Assembly (NCBI RefSeq): GCF_000425065.1
Contig: NZ_AULB01000008.1
Location: forward strand, 186,001-250,000
From: Actinomadura rifamycini DSM 43936
GTDB taxonomy: Bacteria; Actinomycetota; Actinomycetes; Streptosporangiales; Streptosporangiaceae
Length of the DNA stretch: 64,000 nt
Direction of reading: 5' to 3'
The notes under the pieces were generated by a model that was given only the letters and a program-made list of their open reading frames with translations, was not told the origin of the DNA and did not search any database. Positions 28,074-36,246 of the stretch are shown here, in pieces. The stretch's first letter is position 1. Every line of letters starts with the position of its first letter. Position numbers and translations under genes: made by a program.

Positions 28074-29159
28074 ATGGACCTCCAAGAGATCGTCGAACTG
28101 TCCGCCGACCTGCTCGGCGCGCCCGCCACGCTGGAGGACCGCGACTTCCACCTCGTCGCCTACGCCGCGCACGGCGACACGATCGACCCCGTCCGGATGG
28201 AGTCGATCCTGCACCGCCGCGCCACCGAGGCCGTCCGGACCCGCTTCGAGCGGCACGGCATCGCCCGCGCCACCGGGCCCGTCCGCATCCCCGCCGACGC
28301 CGCCCTCGGCCAGCTCGGCCGCCTGTGCCTGCCCGTCCGCTGGAACGACGTCACCTACGGCTACCTGTGGCTCCTCGACGATGAGGAGAGGATCAGCTCG
28401 GCCGAGGCCGCCCGCGCCCTGCCGCTCTGCGAGCGCGCCGGGCTGCTCATGGCCCGCCGCGCCCGCGAACGCGACGACCTCGGCTGGCGCGTCGCCGACC
28501 TGCTGTCCTCGCAACCCGACGTCCGCGCCCAGGCCGCCGCCGAACTCGCCGAGTCAGCCGCCCCCGAACCGCCCCTCGCCGTCGCCGTCCTGCGCACCGA
28601 CGCGCCCGTCCCGCTGAACCCGTGGATGCTCCCGCACTCCGTGCTGCCCACGCTCTGGCAGCGCGACCACGTGCTGCTGATCCCGTCCGGCGTCGCGCCC
28701 CGCCCCGTCATCGACCGCGCCCGGCGCCTCCTCGAGGAGCGCGGCGCGCCCGTCCGCGCGGGCCTGCACACCAGGTCGTCCGCCCTCGACGCCGTCCACG
28801 AGGGCTGGCTCCGCGCCCGCGTCGCCGCCCGCGTCGCCGCCCCCGGCGAGACCCGCACCTGGACGTCGCTCGGCGCGCTGCGGCTCCTCCGCACGGCCCC
28901 CGACGACGCGCTCGCCGAGGCCGTCCGGGTCCCCGGCGCCCTGCGCGACCACCCCGACCTCGAGGCGACCGCCCGCACCTTCCTCGACCACGCGGGCAGC
29001 GTCCAGGCCGCCGCCCGCGCGCTGAACGTCCACCGGCAGACGCTCTACCACCGCCTGCGGCGCATCGAGGAGCTGACGTCCCTATCCCTCGCCGACGGCC
29101 AGGACCGCCTCACCCTCCACCTGTCCCTGACCCTCGCCCCCCACCTGGACTACTCCTGA
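28074..29159 (+). CDS. PucR-family regulator of proline catabolism (PutR-like)
   Basis: A 361-residue regulator. The C-terminal 70 residues hold the PucR helix-turn-helix (GSVQAAARALNVHRQTLYHRL, then RRIEEL), preceded by a middle region with the GGDEF-like CdaR fold (around 165-280) and an N-terminal sensor-like part. It starts divergently from proline dehydrogenase, as PutR does in Streptomyces, and most likely activates the operon when proline is present. ATG 28074; no strong ribosome site. Its last 10 bp overlap the convergent acyl-CoA synthetase gene. Confidence 0.88.
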   Translation: MDLQEIVELSADLLGAPATLEDRDFHLVAYAAHGDTIDPVRMESILHRRATEAVRTRFERHGIARATGPVRIPADAALGQLGRLCLPVRWNDVTYGYLWLLDDEERISSAEAARALPLCERAGLLMARRARERDDLGWRVADLLSSQPDVRAQAAAELAESAAPEPPLAVAVLRTDAPVPLNPWMLPHSVLPTLWQRDHVLLIPSGVAPRPVIDRARRLLEERGAPVRAGLHTRSSALDAVHEGWLRARVAARVAAPGETRTWTSLGALRLLRTAPDDALAEAVRVPGALRDHPDLEATARTFLDHAGSVQAAARALNVHRQTLYHRLRRIEELTSLSLADGQDRLTLHLSLTLAPHLDYS

Positions 29160-30712
29160 GCCAGGGAGGCGTGGGCCGCGCGGAGTTCGCGCTTGAGGAT
29201 CTTGCCGCTCGGGTTCTTCGGCAGCGACTCGGCGATCACCACGTACTTCGGCCGCTTGTAGGGGGCGAGCCGTTCCCGGGCGTGCGCGTTCACGTCGTCG
29301 ACGCCGAGGGACGCCCCCGCCTTCGGCACCACCACGGCCGTGACGGCCTCGATCCAGTGCGGATGGCCGATCCCGAACACCGCGACCTCCGCGACCCCCT
29401 CCAGCTCGTAGATCGCCTCCTCGACCTCGCGGCTCGCGACGTTCTCGCCGCCCGTCTTGATCATGTCCTTCTTCCGGTCGACCACCGACAGGTAGCCGTC
29501 CTCGGTCATGATCCCGAGGTCGCCCGAGTGGAACCACCCGCCGCGGAACGCCTCGGCGGTCTTCTCCTCGTCGCGGTAGTAGCCCCGCGCCGCGTGGGGG
29601 CTGCGGTGGACGATCTCGCCGATCTCCCCCGGGGCCACCGGGTTCCCGTCGTCGTCCACCAGCATCGTCTCGACGTTGATCGCCGCGCGCCCGGCGCTCC
29701 CGGCGCGCTCCAGCTGCTCGTCCGGCCGCAGGATCGTGGCGAGCGGCGCCATCTCGGTCTGCCCGTAGAAGTTCCACAGCCGCACGTCCGGCAGCCGCCG
29801 CTGCAGCTCCCGCAGCACCTCCACCGGCATCGGCGACGCGCCGTAGTAGCCCTTCCGCAGGCTCGACAGGTCCCGGACGTCGAAGTCGGGGTGCCGCAGC
29901 AGCGAGATCCACACGGTCGGCGGGCAGAACAGCTTGGTGACCTTCTCGCGCTCGATCGTCTCCAGCAGCCGCGCGGGGTCCGGCCCCGGCAGGATGATGC
30001 TCGTCGCCCCCAGGTACACGTCGACGCTGAAGAAGCAGTCGAGCTGCGCGCAGTGGTACATCGGCAGCGCGTGCGCCTCGACGTCGTCGGCGCTCATCTC
30101 CCCGTCGATGACGCAGCTCACGTACTGGCTGATCAGCGACCGGCTCGTCAGCACGACGCCCTTGGGCCGCGACTCGGTCCCCGAGGTGTACATGAGCCGC
30201 AGCGGATCGTCGTCCTCGACCGGCACGTCCGGGGCGCCGTCGGGGCCCTGCGCGGCCCACGCGTCGACGTCCTCCCACCCGTCGGCCGGCGCGCCGATCA
30301 CGCCCCGGACCCCGCCCTCGACGCCCGCGATCGCGAGCGCCTTCTCGGCCACGGGCACCAGCACGTCCTCGGCGACGATCCCGGACGCCCCGGAGTGCCC
30401 GAGGATGTAGCCGATCTCGTCCGCGTTGAGCATGAAGTTCACCGGGACGAGCACCACGCCGAGCTTCGCCGTCGCGAACGCCAGCACCGCGTACTGCCTG
30501 CAGTTGTGGCTCACCAGCGCGAGCCGGTCGCCCTTCCCGAGCCCCCGCGCGGCGAGCGCGTGCGCCGTCCGGTTCACGGCCGCGTCGAACTCCGCGAACG
30601 TCCACCGGACGTCCCCGTCGACGACCGCCGCCTTCCCGGGGTACCGCCGGGCCGTCCGGTGCAGGAGATCGCCGTACGAGTGCTGCCGGGCACGAGCGAC
30701 CGATCCGGACAT
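29150..30712 (-). CDS. Acyl-CoA synthetase (AMP-forming)
   Basis: ANL-superfamily ligase of 520 residues that activates a carboxylic acid to its CoA thioester. Seen: YTSGTESRPKGVVLT phosphate loop (with Glu-Ser in place of the usual Thr-Gly), WNFYGQTEMAPLA, the SGDLGIM motif, RKKDMIKTGGENV hinge and the catalytic Lys in NPSGKILKREL. ATG 30712 is preceded by GGAGG; the frame stays open upstream into the tRNA repeat, which is not coding. The HCAQLDCFF segment suggests a medium- or long-chain fatty acid, but the substrate is not determined. It is the last gene inside the repeat-flanked cassette. Confidence 0.92.
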   Translation of the reverse strand: MSGSVARARQHSYGDLLHRTARRYPGKAAVVDGDVRWTFAEFDAAVNRTAHALAARGLGKGDRLALVSHNCRQYAVLAFATAKLGVVLVPVNFMLNADEIGYILGHSGASGIVAEDVLVPVAEKALAIAGVEGGVRGVIGAPADGWEDVDAWAAQGPDGAPDVPVEDDDPLRLMYTSGTESRPKGVVLTSRSLISQYVSCVIDGEMSADDVEAHALPMYHCAQLDCFFSVDVYLGATSIILPGPDPARLLETIEREKVTKLFCPPTVWISLLRHPDFDVRDLSSLRKGYYGASPMPVEVLRELQRRLPDVRLWNFYGQTEMAPLATILRPDEQLERAGSAGRAAINVETMLVDDDGNPVAPGEIGEIVHRSPHAARGYYRDEEKTAEAFRGGWFHSGDLGIMTEDGYLSVVDRKKDMIKTGGENVASREVEEAIYELEGVAEVAVFGIGHPHWIEAVTAVVVPKAGASLGVDDVNAHARERLAPYKRPKYVVIAESLPKNPSGKILKRELRAAHASLAQE

Positions 30713-30855
30713 GGGCGCCTCCACAAAACCGCTGCTTAGGCCCACTTTCGGCCATGTCGGCCGATCATAACCACGCTCCCCGGCCCCCCACCAGATTCCC
30801 GCCCGAAGATCCGCCCCAGGATTCCCACGGCCAGCCCCCGCGAAAAGGGGGTCTA

Positions 30856-30868
30856 GGGGCGAAGCCCC
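30856..30868 (-). terminator. Terminator-like hairpin downstream of tRNA-fMet copy 2
   Basis: On the minus strand a GGGGC-TTC-GCCCC stem is followed by TAGACCCCCTTTT. Between it and the tRNA lie further hairpins, GTGGAC-TTC-GTCCAC and CGGGGGG-GCGA-CCCCCCG, inside the repeat. The rest of 30713-30892 shows no gene. Confidence 0.5.
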
Positions 30869-30989
30869 AGGGGCGGGCGGGCGGGGGAGGCAGGCGGCCC
30901 GGGGGGTTCGGGGGGTCGCCCCCCCGGTAAAACGCGAAGAATCCCCCGGAAGGTGGACGAAGTCCACCGACCAGGGGATCCCCGATTCG

Positions 30990-31063
30990 TAGCGGGGGCA
31001 GGATTTGAACCTGCGACCTCTGGGTTATGAGCCCAGCGAGCTACCGAACTGCTCCACCCCGCG
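30990..31063 (-). tRNA. Initiator tRNA-fMet (CAT), copy 2
   Basis: Same 74-nt sequence as the copy at 23618: initiator-type unpaired first base, three G-C pairs in the anticodon stem, anticodon CAT, no encoded CCA. Its own copy of the promoter lies upstream. Confidence 0.96.
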
Positions 31064-31079
31064 TCGCGTTGATGTCTTA

Positions 31080-31108
31080 ACTCTATGGGGCGCGGGGGGC
31101 TTGCGCAA
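31080..31108 (-). promoter_or_regulatory. Housekeeping-type promoter of tRNA-fMet copy 2
   Basis: TTGCGC (31108-31103), 17 bases, TAGAGT (31085-31080) on the minus strand, identical to that of copy 1. Confidence 0.8.
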
Positions 31109-31115
31109 ATTGGTT

Positions 31116-32162
31116 TCAGCCGGTGCAGGCGGGGACGGTGCCGTTGCCGGTGGTGAGGGCGTCGAGGGCTTGGCGGGCGCTTTTGAGGGTGTCGGCGCGG
31201 ATGAGGCGGAGGCCGTCGGGGCGGGCTTTGACGGCGGCGGCGCAGTTGCCTTCGGGGGTGAGGAAGACGGTGGCGCCGGCGCGGCGGGCGGCGATCATCT
31301 TCTGTTCGATGCCGCCGATGGGGCCGACCTGGCCGTCGGGGGTGATGGTGCCGGTGCCGGCGACGAACCTGCCGCCGGTGAGGGCGCCGGGGGTGAGTTT
31401 GTCGATGATGGCGAGGGAGAAGATGAGGCCGGCGGAGGGGCCGCCGATGTCGCCGATGCTGATGTCGATCTCGAAGGGGAACTTGTAGTCGCCGGCGAGG
31501 ACGACGCCGATGACGGCGCCGCCGTCGGGTCCTTTGGCGGTGGTGATCGCCTGGTCGGTGTCGTTGCCGTCGCGGCGGACGGTGAGGGTGACGGTGTCGC
31601 CGGGCGTCACGCCGCCCATGACGTCGCTGACCTGCTGCACTTTGGTGATGTCGGTGCCGTTGACGGCGGTGATCTCGTCGCCGGCTTTGAGTTTGCCGTC
31701 GGCGGGCCGCCCTTTCTGGACGCTGTCGACGACGACGCGGGTGCCGACGGGGATGCCGAGTTCGTGCAGGGCGGCGGCTTCGGCGTCCTGCTGGGAGTCG
31801 CGCATCTGCCGGGTGTTCTGCTCGTCGACCTCTTCGGGCGACTCGTCCTCGGGGAAGATCGTCTCTTCGGGGACGACGGCGGTGTCGCCGTCGAGCCAGC
31901 CGCGGAGGGCGGTGAGGAGGTCGATGCGTCCGCCGGGGCCGCCGCGGTAGGTGACGGTGGTGAAGTTGAGGTGCCCTTCGGTGGGGTAGGTCTGCCGCCC
32001 GTCGATGGCGATGAGGGATTCGCCTTTGGCGTTGTCGGCGAGGGTGTTCTGCGTGGGTCCCGGCATCAGCGTGACGTACGGGACGGGCATGAGGGAGCCG
32101 ACGAGGGCCAGTACCAGGACGAGCACGCTCGCGACGGTGAGCGTGGCGGCACGACGAGACAT
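31116..32162 (-). CDS. Membrane-anchored PDZ/Lon-type serine protease (YlbL-like)
   Basis: A 348-residue protein with one N-terminal membrane helix (LTVASVLVLVLALVGSLMPV), an extracytoplasmic PDZ domain (around 135-215, GRPADGKLKAGDEITAVNG) and a C-terminal S16 Lon-type protease domain. The catalytic Ser is in GGPSAGLIF and the Lys in GGIEQKMIAARRAGA. It probably processes proteins at the outer membrane face. ATG 32162 is chosen because TAGAGT ends 7 nt upstream (leaderless); the frame opens 7 codons further. It follows moaE by 28 bp. The mycobacterial homologue is Rv3194c, beside the UPF0182 gene as here. Confidence 0.9.
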   Translation of the reverse strand: MSRRAATLTVASVLVLVLALVGSLMPVPYVTLMPGPTQNTLADNAKGESLIAIDGRQTYPTEGHLNFTTVTYRGGPGGRIDLLTALRGWLDGDTAVVPEETIFPEDESPEEVDEQNTRQMRDSQQDAEAAALHELGIPVGTRVVVDSVQKGRPADGKLKAGDEITAVNGTDITKVQQVSDVMGGVTPGDTVTLTVRRDGNDTDQAITTAKGPDGGAVIGVVLAGDYKFPFEIDISIGDIGGPSAGLIFSLAIIDKLTPGALTGGRFVAGTGTITPDGQVGPIGGIEQKMIAARRAGATVFLTPEGNCAAAVKARPDGLRLIRADTLKSARQALDALTTGNGTVPACTG

Positions 32163-32190
32163 GGTCGGAACTCTATGCGGCACGGCGGTG

Positions 32191-32637
32191 TCAGCAGGCC
32201 CCGACCCATTCGTCGCCTCCGTCGGCGAACGTCTGGTGCTTCCAGATGGGGACGTGCGCCTTGAGGTCGTCGATGAGGCGGCGGCACGCTTCGAACGCTT
32301 CGGCGCGGTGCGGGCAGGACGCGGCGACGACGACGGCGAGGTCGCCGATGCGGAGGTCGCCGACGCGGTGGAGGGCGGCGAGGGCGCGGACGGGGAAGTC
32401 GGCGGCGACCTTCTCCATGACGGCGCGCAGTTCGCGTTCGACGGTGGGGTGGGCGCTGTAGGAGAGGGCGTCGACGGCGCGCGCGTGGTCGTGGTCGCGG
32501 ACGGTGCCGACGAACAGGGCGGTGCCGCCGGCGGCGGGGTCCGCGACGGCGCCGAAGACCTCGTCGACGGACAGGGGCGTCTCGCGGACGCCGATGAGCC
32601 GGATGACGTCGGGTGCTTCGGCGCTGTCGTCGTTCAC
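32191..32637 (-). CDS. moaE: Molybdopterin synthase catalytic subunit MoaE
   Basis: Large subunit of molybdopterin synthase, which inserts two sulfurs into precursor Z for the molybdenum cofactor. Seen in 148 residues: FVGTVRDHDHARAVDALSY, the HRVGDLRIGDLAVVVA strand, HRAEAFEACRRLIDDLK and the catalytic Lys in VPIWKHQ. No moaD lies beside it, so the sulfur-carrying subunit is encoded elsewhere. It sits 16 bp after the PPA1309 gene and 28 bp before the PDZ protease, so it could be part of one transcript. Confidence 0.94.
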   Translation of the reverse strand: MNDDSAEAPDVIRLIGVRETPLSVDEVFGAVADPAAGGTALFVGTVRDHDHARAVDALSYSAHPTVERELRAVMEKVAADFPVRALAALHRVGDLRIGDLAVVVAASCPHRAEAFEACRRLIDDLKAHVPIWKHQTFADGGDEWVGAC

Positions 32638-32653
32638 GTCTCGAACACTACCT

Positions 32654-33184
32654 TCAGGACGGATCTTCGGGTTCGTCCGGTTCGAAGGTGCCGGCGAGCG
32701 CTTCGGCGAGTGCGGGGACGAGGTCGGGCCCGGCGAGCACCTCGTCGTCGGCGTCGTGGCGGCGGAGCCGGAGGGCGGAGTGGCGGGCGCCGTCCCGCAG
32801 CACGCCGACGATCATGCGGACGTCCTCGCGCCGGGGGTGCTGCGCGGCGAACGCGGCGGCTTCGGCTTCGTCGTCGGGGATGTCGTCTTCGACTTCGGGG
32901 GGCAGGACGACCCGTTCGATGACGAGGGCGCAGCCGTCGACGGCGTCGGGCCAGGCGATGGCGGCGAGGGCGTCCTCGACGGCGGCCTGTTCGGGGAGGG
33001 CGGGCTGTTCGAGGGCGGCGAGCGTGTCGCCGTCGGGGGGCAGGCCGAGCTGGTCGGCGAGGTCGGGTTCGGCGGCCCGCAGTTCGGAGCTGCGGACGAG
33101 GGCGTAGAGGCGGGGTGCGGCGTCCCATCCTTCCTGTGCGGTATGGCGTTCGAGGTCCAGGACGACTTCTTCCAGAAGGCTCAC
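32654..33184 (-). CDS. PPA1309 family protein
   Basis: A 176-residue acidic cytoplasmic protein of the conserved but uncharacterised actinobacterial PPA1309 family. Seen: LLEEVVLDLERHTAQEGWD at the start, the WPDAVDGCALVIERVVLPPE centre and the HPRREDVRMIVGVLRDG segment. The start is GTG 33184 after a GGGGGAAAG site; there is no ATG in frame nearby. It is divergent from the UPF0182 gene and followed by moaE. No enzymatic motif is visible. Confidence 0.85.
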   Translation of the reverse strand: MSLLEEVVLDLERHTAQEGWDAAPRLYALVRSSELRAAEPDLADQLGLPPDGDTLAALEQPALPEQAAVEDALAAIAWPDAVDGCALVIERVVLPPEVEDDIPDDEAEAAAFAAQHPRREDVRMIVGVLRDGARHSALRLRRHDADDEVLAGPDLVPALAEALAGTFEPDEPEDPS

Positions 33185-33219
33185 GGGCCCATCTTTCCCC
33201 CAATCGGTCCGGGGACATG

Positions 33220-33237
33220 CTGGAACCCCCGTTCCAG
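33220..33237. promoter_or_regulatory. Palindrome resembling an SOS box between divergent genes
   Basis: CTGGAAC-CCCC-GTTCCAG is a perfect 7-bp inverted repeat whose core GAAC-N4-GTTC matches the actinobacterial LexA box core, though the flanking pair is G/C instead of C/G. A second short repeat, GTAAG-TTG-CTTAC, lies at 33241-33253. A regulator site is likely; LexA is only one candidate. Confidence 0.4.
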
Positions 33238-33302
33238 TCGGTAAGTTGCTTACACAGCACCGGCGGGCGGCCGGTGGGCGCGATCTCGATCGGAGTGGGG
33301 CC

Positions 33303-36173
33303 TTGACCTTCCGGACTCCCGGCCTCGGACGCCGAGCCGGCGGCGGGCGAACGCGGCTGTTGCTGCCTGTGCTGGTGGCGCTGGCCGTGTTGCTGGTGGC
33401 TTTTCTAGTCTTCACCGCCTTCTATACCGACCTGCTGTGGTATCGGTCGATCGGTTTCGAGACGGTCTTCACGACGCAACTGCAGGCGCGGGCGGTCCTG
33501 TTCTTCGGGGCGGGACTGCTGATGGCGCTCTTGGTGGGCGCGAACGTCCTGGTGGCCTATCGGCTGCGGCCCGCGTACCGGCCGCTGTCGGTGGAGCAGC
33601 AGGGGCTGGAGCGGTACCGGTCGGTGATCGATCCGCGGCGGCGGCTGATCGCGATCACGATGCTCGGGCTGCTGGGCGTCTTCACGGGCGCGTCGGTGTC
33701 GGGGCAGTGGCCGACGTGGCTGGCGTTCATGAACCGGACGTCGTTCGGCGTCGAGGACCCGCAGTTCCACAAGGACGTCTCGTTCTACGTCTTCACGTAC
33801 CCGTTCATCCGGCTGCTGCTGAGCGTCGTGTTCACGACGGTGATCCTGTCGATCATCGCCGCGGTGATGGTGCACTACCTGTACGGGGGGCTGCGGCTGC
33901 AGGGGCCGGGCGACAAGGCGAGCCCGCCCGCGCGGGCGCACCTGTCGGTGCTCGCGGGCCTGTTCGTCCTGCTGAAGGCGGTCGCGTACTGGTACGACCG
34001 GTACGGGCTCGTCCATTCGGAACGGGGCGTGACGACGGGCGCGTCCTATACGGACGTGAACGCGTTGATGCCCGCGAAGACGATCCTGGCGGTCATCGCG
34101 GTGCTGTGCGCGATCATGTTCTTCAGCAATCTGCTGCGCCGGGGGATGATGCTGCCGGGCGTGGGCTTCACGCTGCTGGTGCTGTCGGCGATCCTGCTGG
34201 GCGGGATGTACCCGCTGCTGATCCAGCAGTTCCAGGTGAAGCCGGACGAGCTGGCGAAGGAGCGCCGGTTCATCGAGCGCAACATCGAGGCGACGCGGAA
34301 CGCCTTCGGGGTGGAGGGCGCCGAGCTCGTCCAGTACGGCGGGCAGCCGAAGACCGATCAGGCGACGATGCGGGCGGAGGCGGAGAAGCTGGACGGCGCC
34401 CGCATCCTGGACCCGAACGTCGTGGGCGAGACGTTCAAGCAGCAGCAGCGCATCCGGCCGTTCTACAACTTCCCCGACATCCTCGACATGGACCGGTACG
34501 AGATCGACGGGGAGATGGTCGACACGGTCGTCGCGCTCCGCGAACTGTCGGGCGCGCCGGAGGGGCAGCACAGCTGGATCAAGGACCGGATGGTCTACAC
34601 GCACGGGTACGGGTTCGTGTCGGCGTACGCGGACCGGCTCGCCGGCGGCGGCGTGCCGGACTACATCACCCGCGACATGCCCGTGTCGGCGAACCAGCGG
34701 ATCAACGTGGCGCGCCCGGAGATCTACTTCGGGGAGCGGACGCCGACGTACTCGGTGGTCGGCGGCAAGGGCCAGGAGGAGCTGAACTACCCCGACAACA
34801 GCGATAACGGCCAGCAGACGAGCAACTACGACGGGGACGGCGGCGTCTCCATCGACGCGTTCTTCAACAAGCTGCTGTACGCGACGAAGTTCCAGGACAA
34901 GAACCTGCTGCTGTCGGGCGCGATCAACGACGGGGCGAAGATCCTGTACGACCGGTCGCCGCTGGAGCGCGTGCAGAAGGCCGCGCCGTGGCTGAAGCTG
35001 GACGGCGACCCGTACCCGTCGGTGGTGAACGGGCGGATCGTCTGGATCGTCGACGGCTACACGGCGTCGAACAACTACCCGTACTCGGAGGAGATCAGCC
35101 TCGGCGAGGCGACCCGCGACACCATCACCGACACCCGGTCGGCGGTGGCGCGGCAGGCCGACGACCACGTCAACTACATGCGCAACTCGGTCAAGGCCAC
35201 GGTGGACGCCTACGACGGCTCGGTGCGCCTGTACCAGTGGGACGACAAGGACCCGATCCTCAAGACGTGGATGAAGGTCTTCGACGGGACCGTCCAGGAC
35301 CGGTCGCAGATCCCTCCGGAGCTGGAGAAGCACTTCCGCTACCCGCAGGACCTGTTCAAGGTGCAGCGGACGATCCTCGCGAAGTACCACGTGACCGACC
35401 CGGCCGCCTTCTACAGCGGTGAGGGCTTCTGGGAGGTCCCGGAGGACCCGAGCGCGAAGGGCAAGCGGCAGCCGCCCTACTACCAGAGCCTGCGGCTGCC
35501 GGGCGAGGAGCAGAAGTCGTTCTCGCTGACCACGGTGTTCAACCCGCGCAACAACCAGCAGCTCGCGGCGTTCATGGCGGTGGGCTCCACGCCCGGACGC
35601 GACTACGGCAAGATCAGCGTCCTGCAGATGCCGCGGAACGCGCAGCCGCCGGGCCTCAGCCAGGTGCAGAACGAGTTCGAGACCGATCCCGGCGTCAAGA
35701 AGGACCTGAACGAGCTGAGGCTCGGTCAGACCGACACGGTCGGCGGCAACCTGCTGACGATCCCGTTCAGCGGCGGGCTGCTGTACGTGGAGCCGATGTA
35801 CGCGATCCAGGAGAGCGCCAAGCAGCCGTATCCCGTCCTCGGCGCGGTGCTGGCGCGGTACGGCAACACGATCGTCCTCGCGAACACGCTGGACGAGGCG
35901 CTGAACCAGATCGTCGGGGACGGCGCCCCGCCCGGCGACGAGAAGGAGGGCGAGCAGGCGGACGGCGGTGAGCCCGCGGCCGGCGACGCCGGTGCCGGGG
36001 GCGCCCTCACGCCGGAGGCGCAGCAGGCGATCAACGATCTGAAGAAGGCCGTCACCGACTACGAGGACGCGCAGAAGAACCTGGACTACGACAAGATGGG
36101 CCAGGCTTGGGAGGCGATCAAGAAGGCGCGGGACGCGCTCGCCACCGCCCAGGAGGCCAAGCCGGAGTCGTAG
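33303..36173 (+). CDS. UPF0182 family integral membrane protein
   Basis: A 956-residue protein with about seven N-terminal membrane helices (first LLLPVLVALAVLLVAFLVFTAF) and a very large extracytoplasmic region from about residue 310 on, ending in an acidic Gly/Ala-rich stretch and a charged helix. This is the conserved actinobacterial UPF0182 family (Rv3193c in M. tuberculosis); function unknown. The start is TTG 33303, decided by GGAG at 33292-33295 and by the product beginning MTFRTP, like Streptomyces homologues. The hairpin at 36194-36227 ends the gene. Its divergent partner is the PPA1309 gene. Confidence 0.92.
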   Translation: MTFRTPGLGRRAGGGRTRLLLPVLVALAVLLVAFLVFTAFYTDLLWYRSIGFETVFTTQLQARAVLFFGAGLLMALLVGANVLVAYRLRPAYRPLSVEQQGLERYRSVIDPRRRLIAITMLGLLGVFTGASVSGQWPTWLAFMNRTSFGVEDPQFHKDVSFYVFTYPFIRLLLSVVFTTVILSIIAAVMVHYLYGGLRLQGPGDKASPPARAHLSVLAGLFVLLKAVAYWYDRYGLVHSERGVTTGASYTDVNALMPAKTILAVIAVLCAIMFFSNLLRRGMMLPGVGFTLLVLSAILLGGMYPLLIQQFQVKPDELAKERRFIERNIEATRNAFGVEGAELVQYGGQPKTDQATMRAEAEKLDGARILDPNVVGETFKQQQRIRPFYNFPDILDMDRYEIDGEMVDTVVALRELSGAPEGQHSWIKDRMVYTHGYGFVSAYADRLAGGGVPDYITRDMPVSANQRINVARPEIYFGERTPTYSVVGGKGQEELNYPDNSDNGQQTSNYDGDGGVSIDAFFNKLLYATKFQDKNLLLSGAINDGAKILYDRSPLERVQKAAPWLKLDGDPYPSVVNGRIVWIVDGYTASNNYPYSEEISLGEATRDTITDTRSAVARQADDHVNYMRNSVKATVDAYDGSVRLYQWDDKDPILKTWMKVFDGTVQDRSQIPPELEKHFRYPQDLFKVQRTILAKYHVTDPAAFYSGEGFWEVPEDPSAKGKRQPPYYQSLRLPGEEQKSFSLTTVFNPRNNQQLAAFMAVGSTPGRDYGKISVLQMPRNAQPPGLSQVQNEFETDPGVKKDLNELRLGQTDTVGGNLLTIPFSGGLLYVEPMYAIQESAKQPYPVLGAVLARYGNTIVLANTLDEALNQIVGDGAPPGDEKEGEQADGGEPAAGDAGAGGALTPEAQQAINDLKKAVTDYEDAQKNLDYDKMGQAWEAIKKARDALATAQEAKPES

Positions 36174-36193
36174 CCGGGGCCGCGAGGACGACC

Positions 36194-36227
36194 GAGGGCC
36201 GCCGCCCGCACCCGGGCGGCGGCCCTC
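36194..36227. terminator. Strong bidirectional hairpin terminator
   Basis: A perfect 15-bp stem (GAGGGCCGCCGCCCG and its complement) with a CACC loop lies between the convergent UPF0182 and epimerase-like genes. Confidence 0.8.
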
Positions 36228-36246
36228 GCCGTCCGCGCGTCCGCGG

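Larger units (their letters stand above)
30893..31112. repeat. 220-bp direct repeat, copy 2 (contains initiator tRNA gene)
   Basis: Second copy of the segment at 23521-23740, same orientation. The differences are single bases outside the tRNA, in the upstream edge and the downstream hairpins; one of them completes the GTGGAC hairpin stem that is imperfect in copy 1. Confidence 0.95.
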
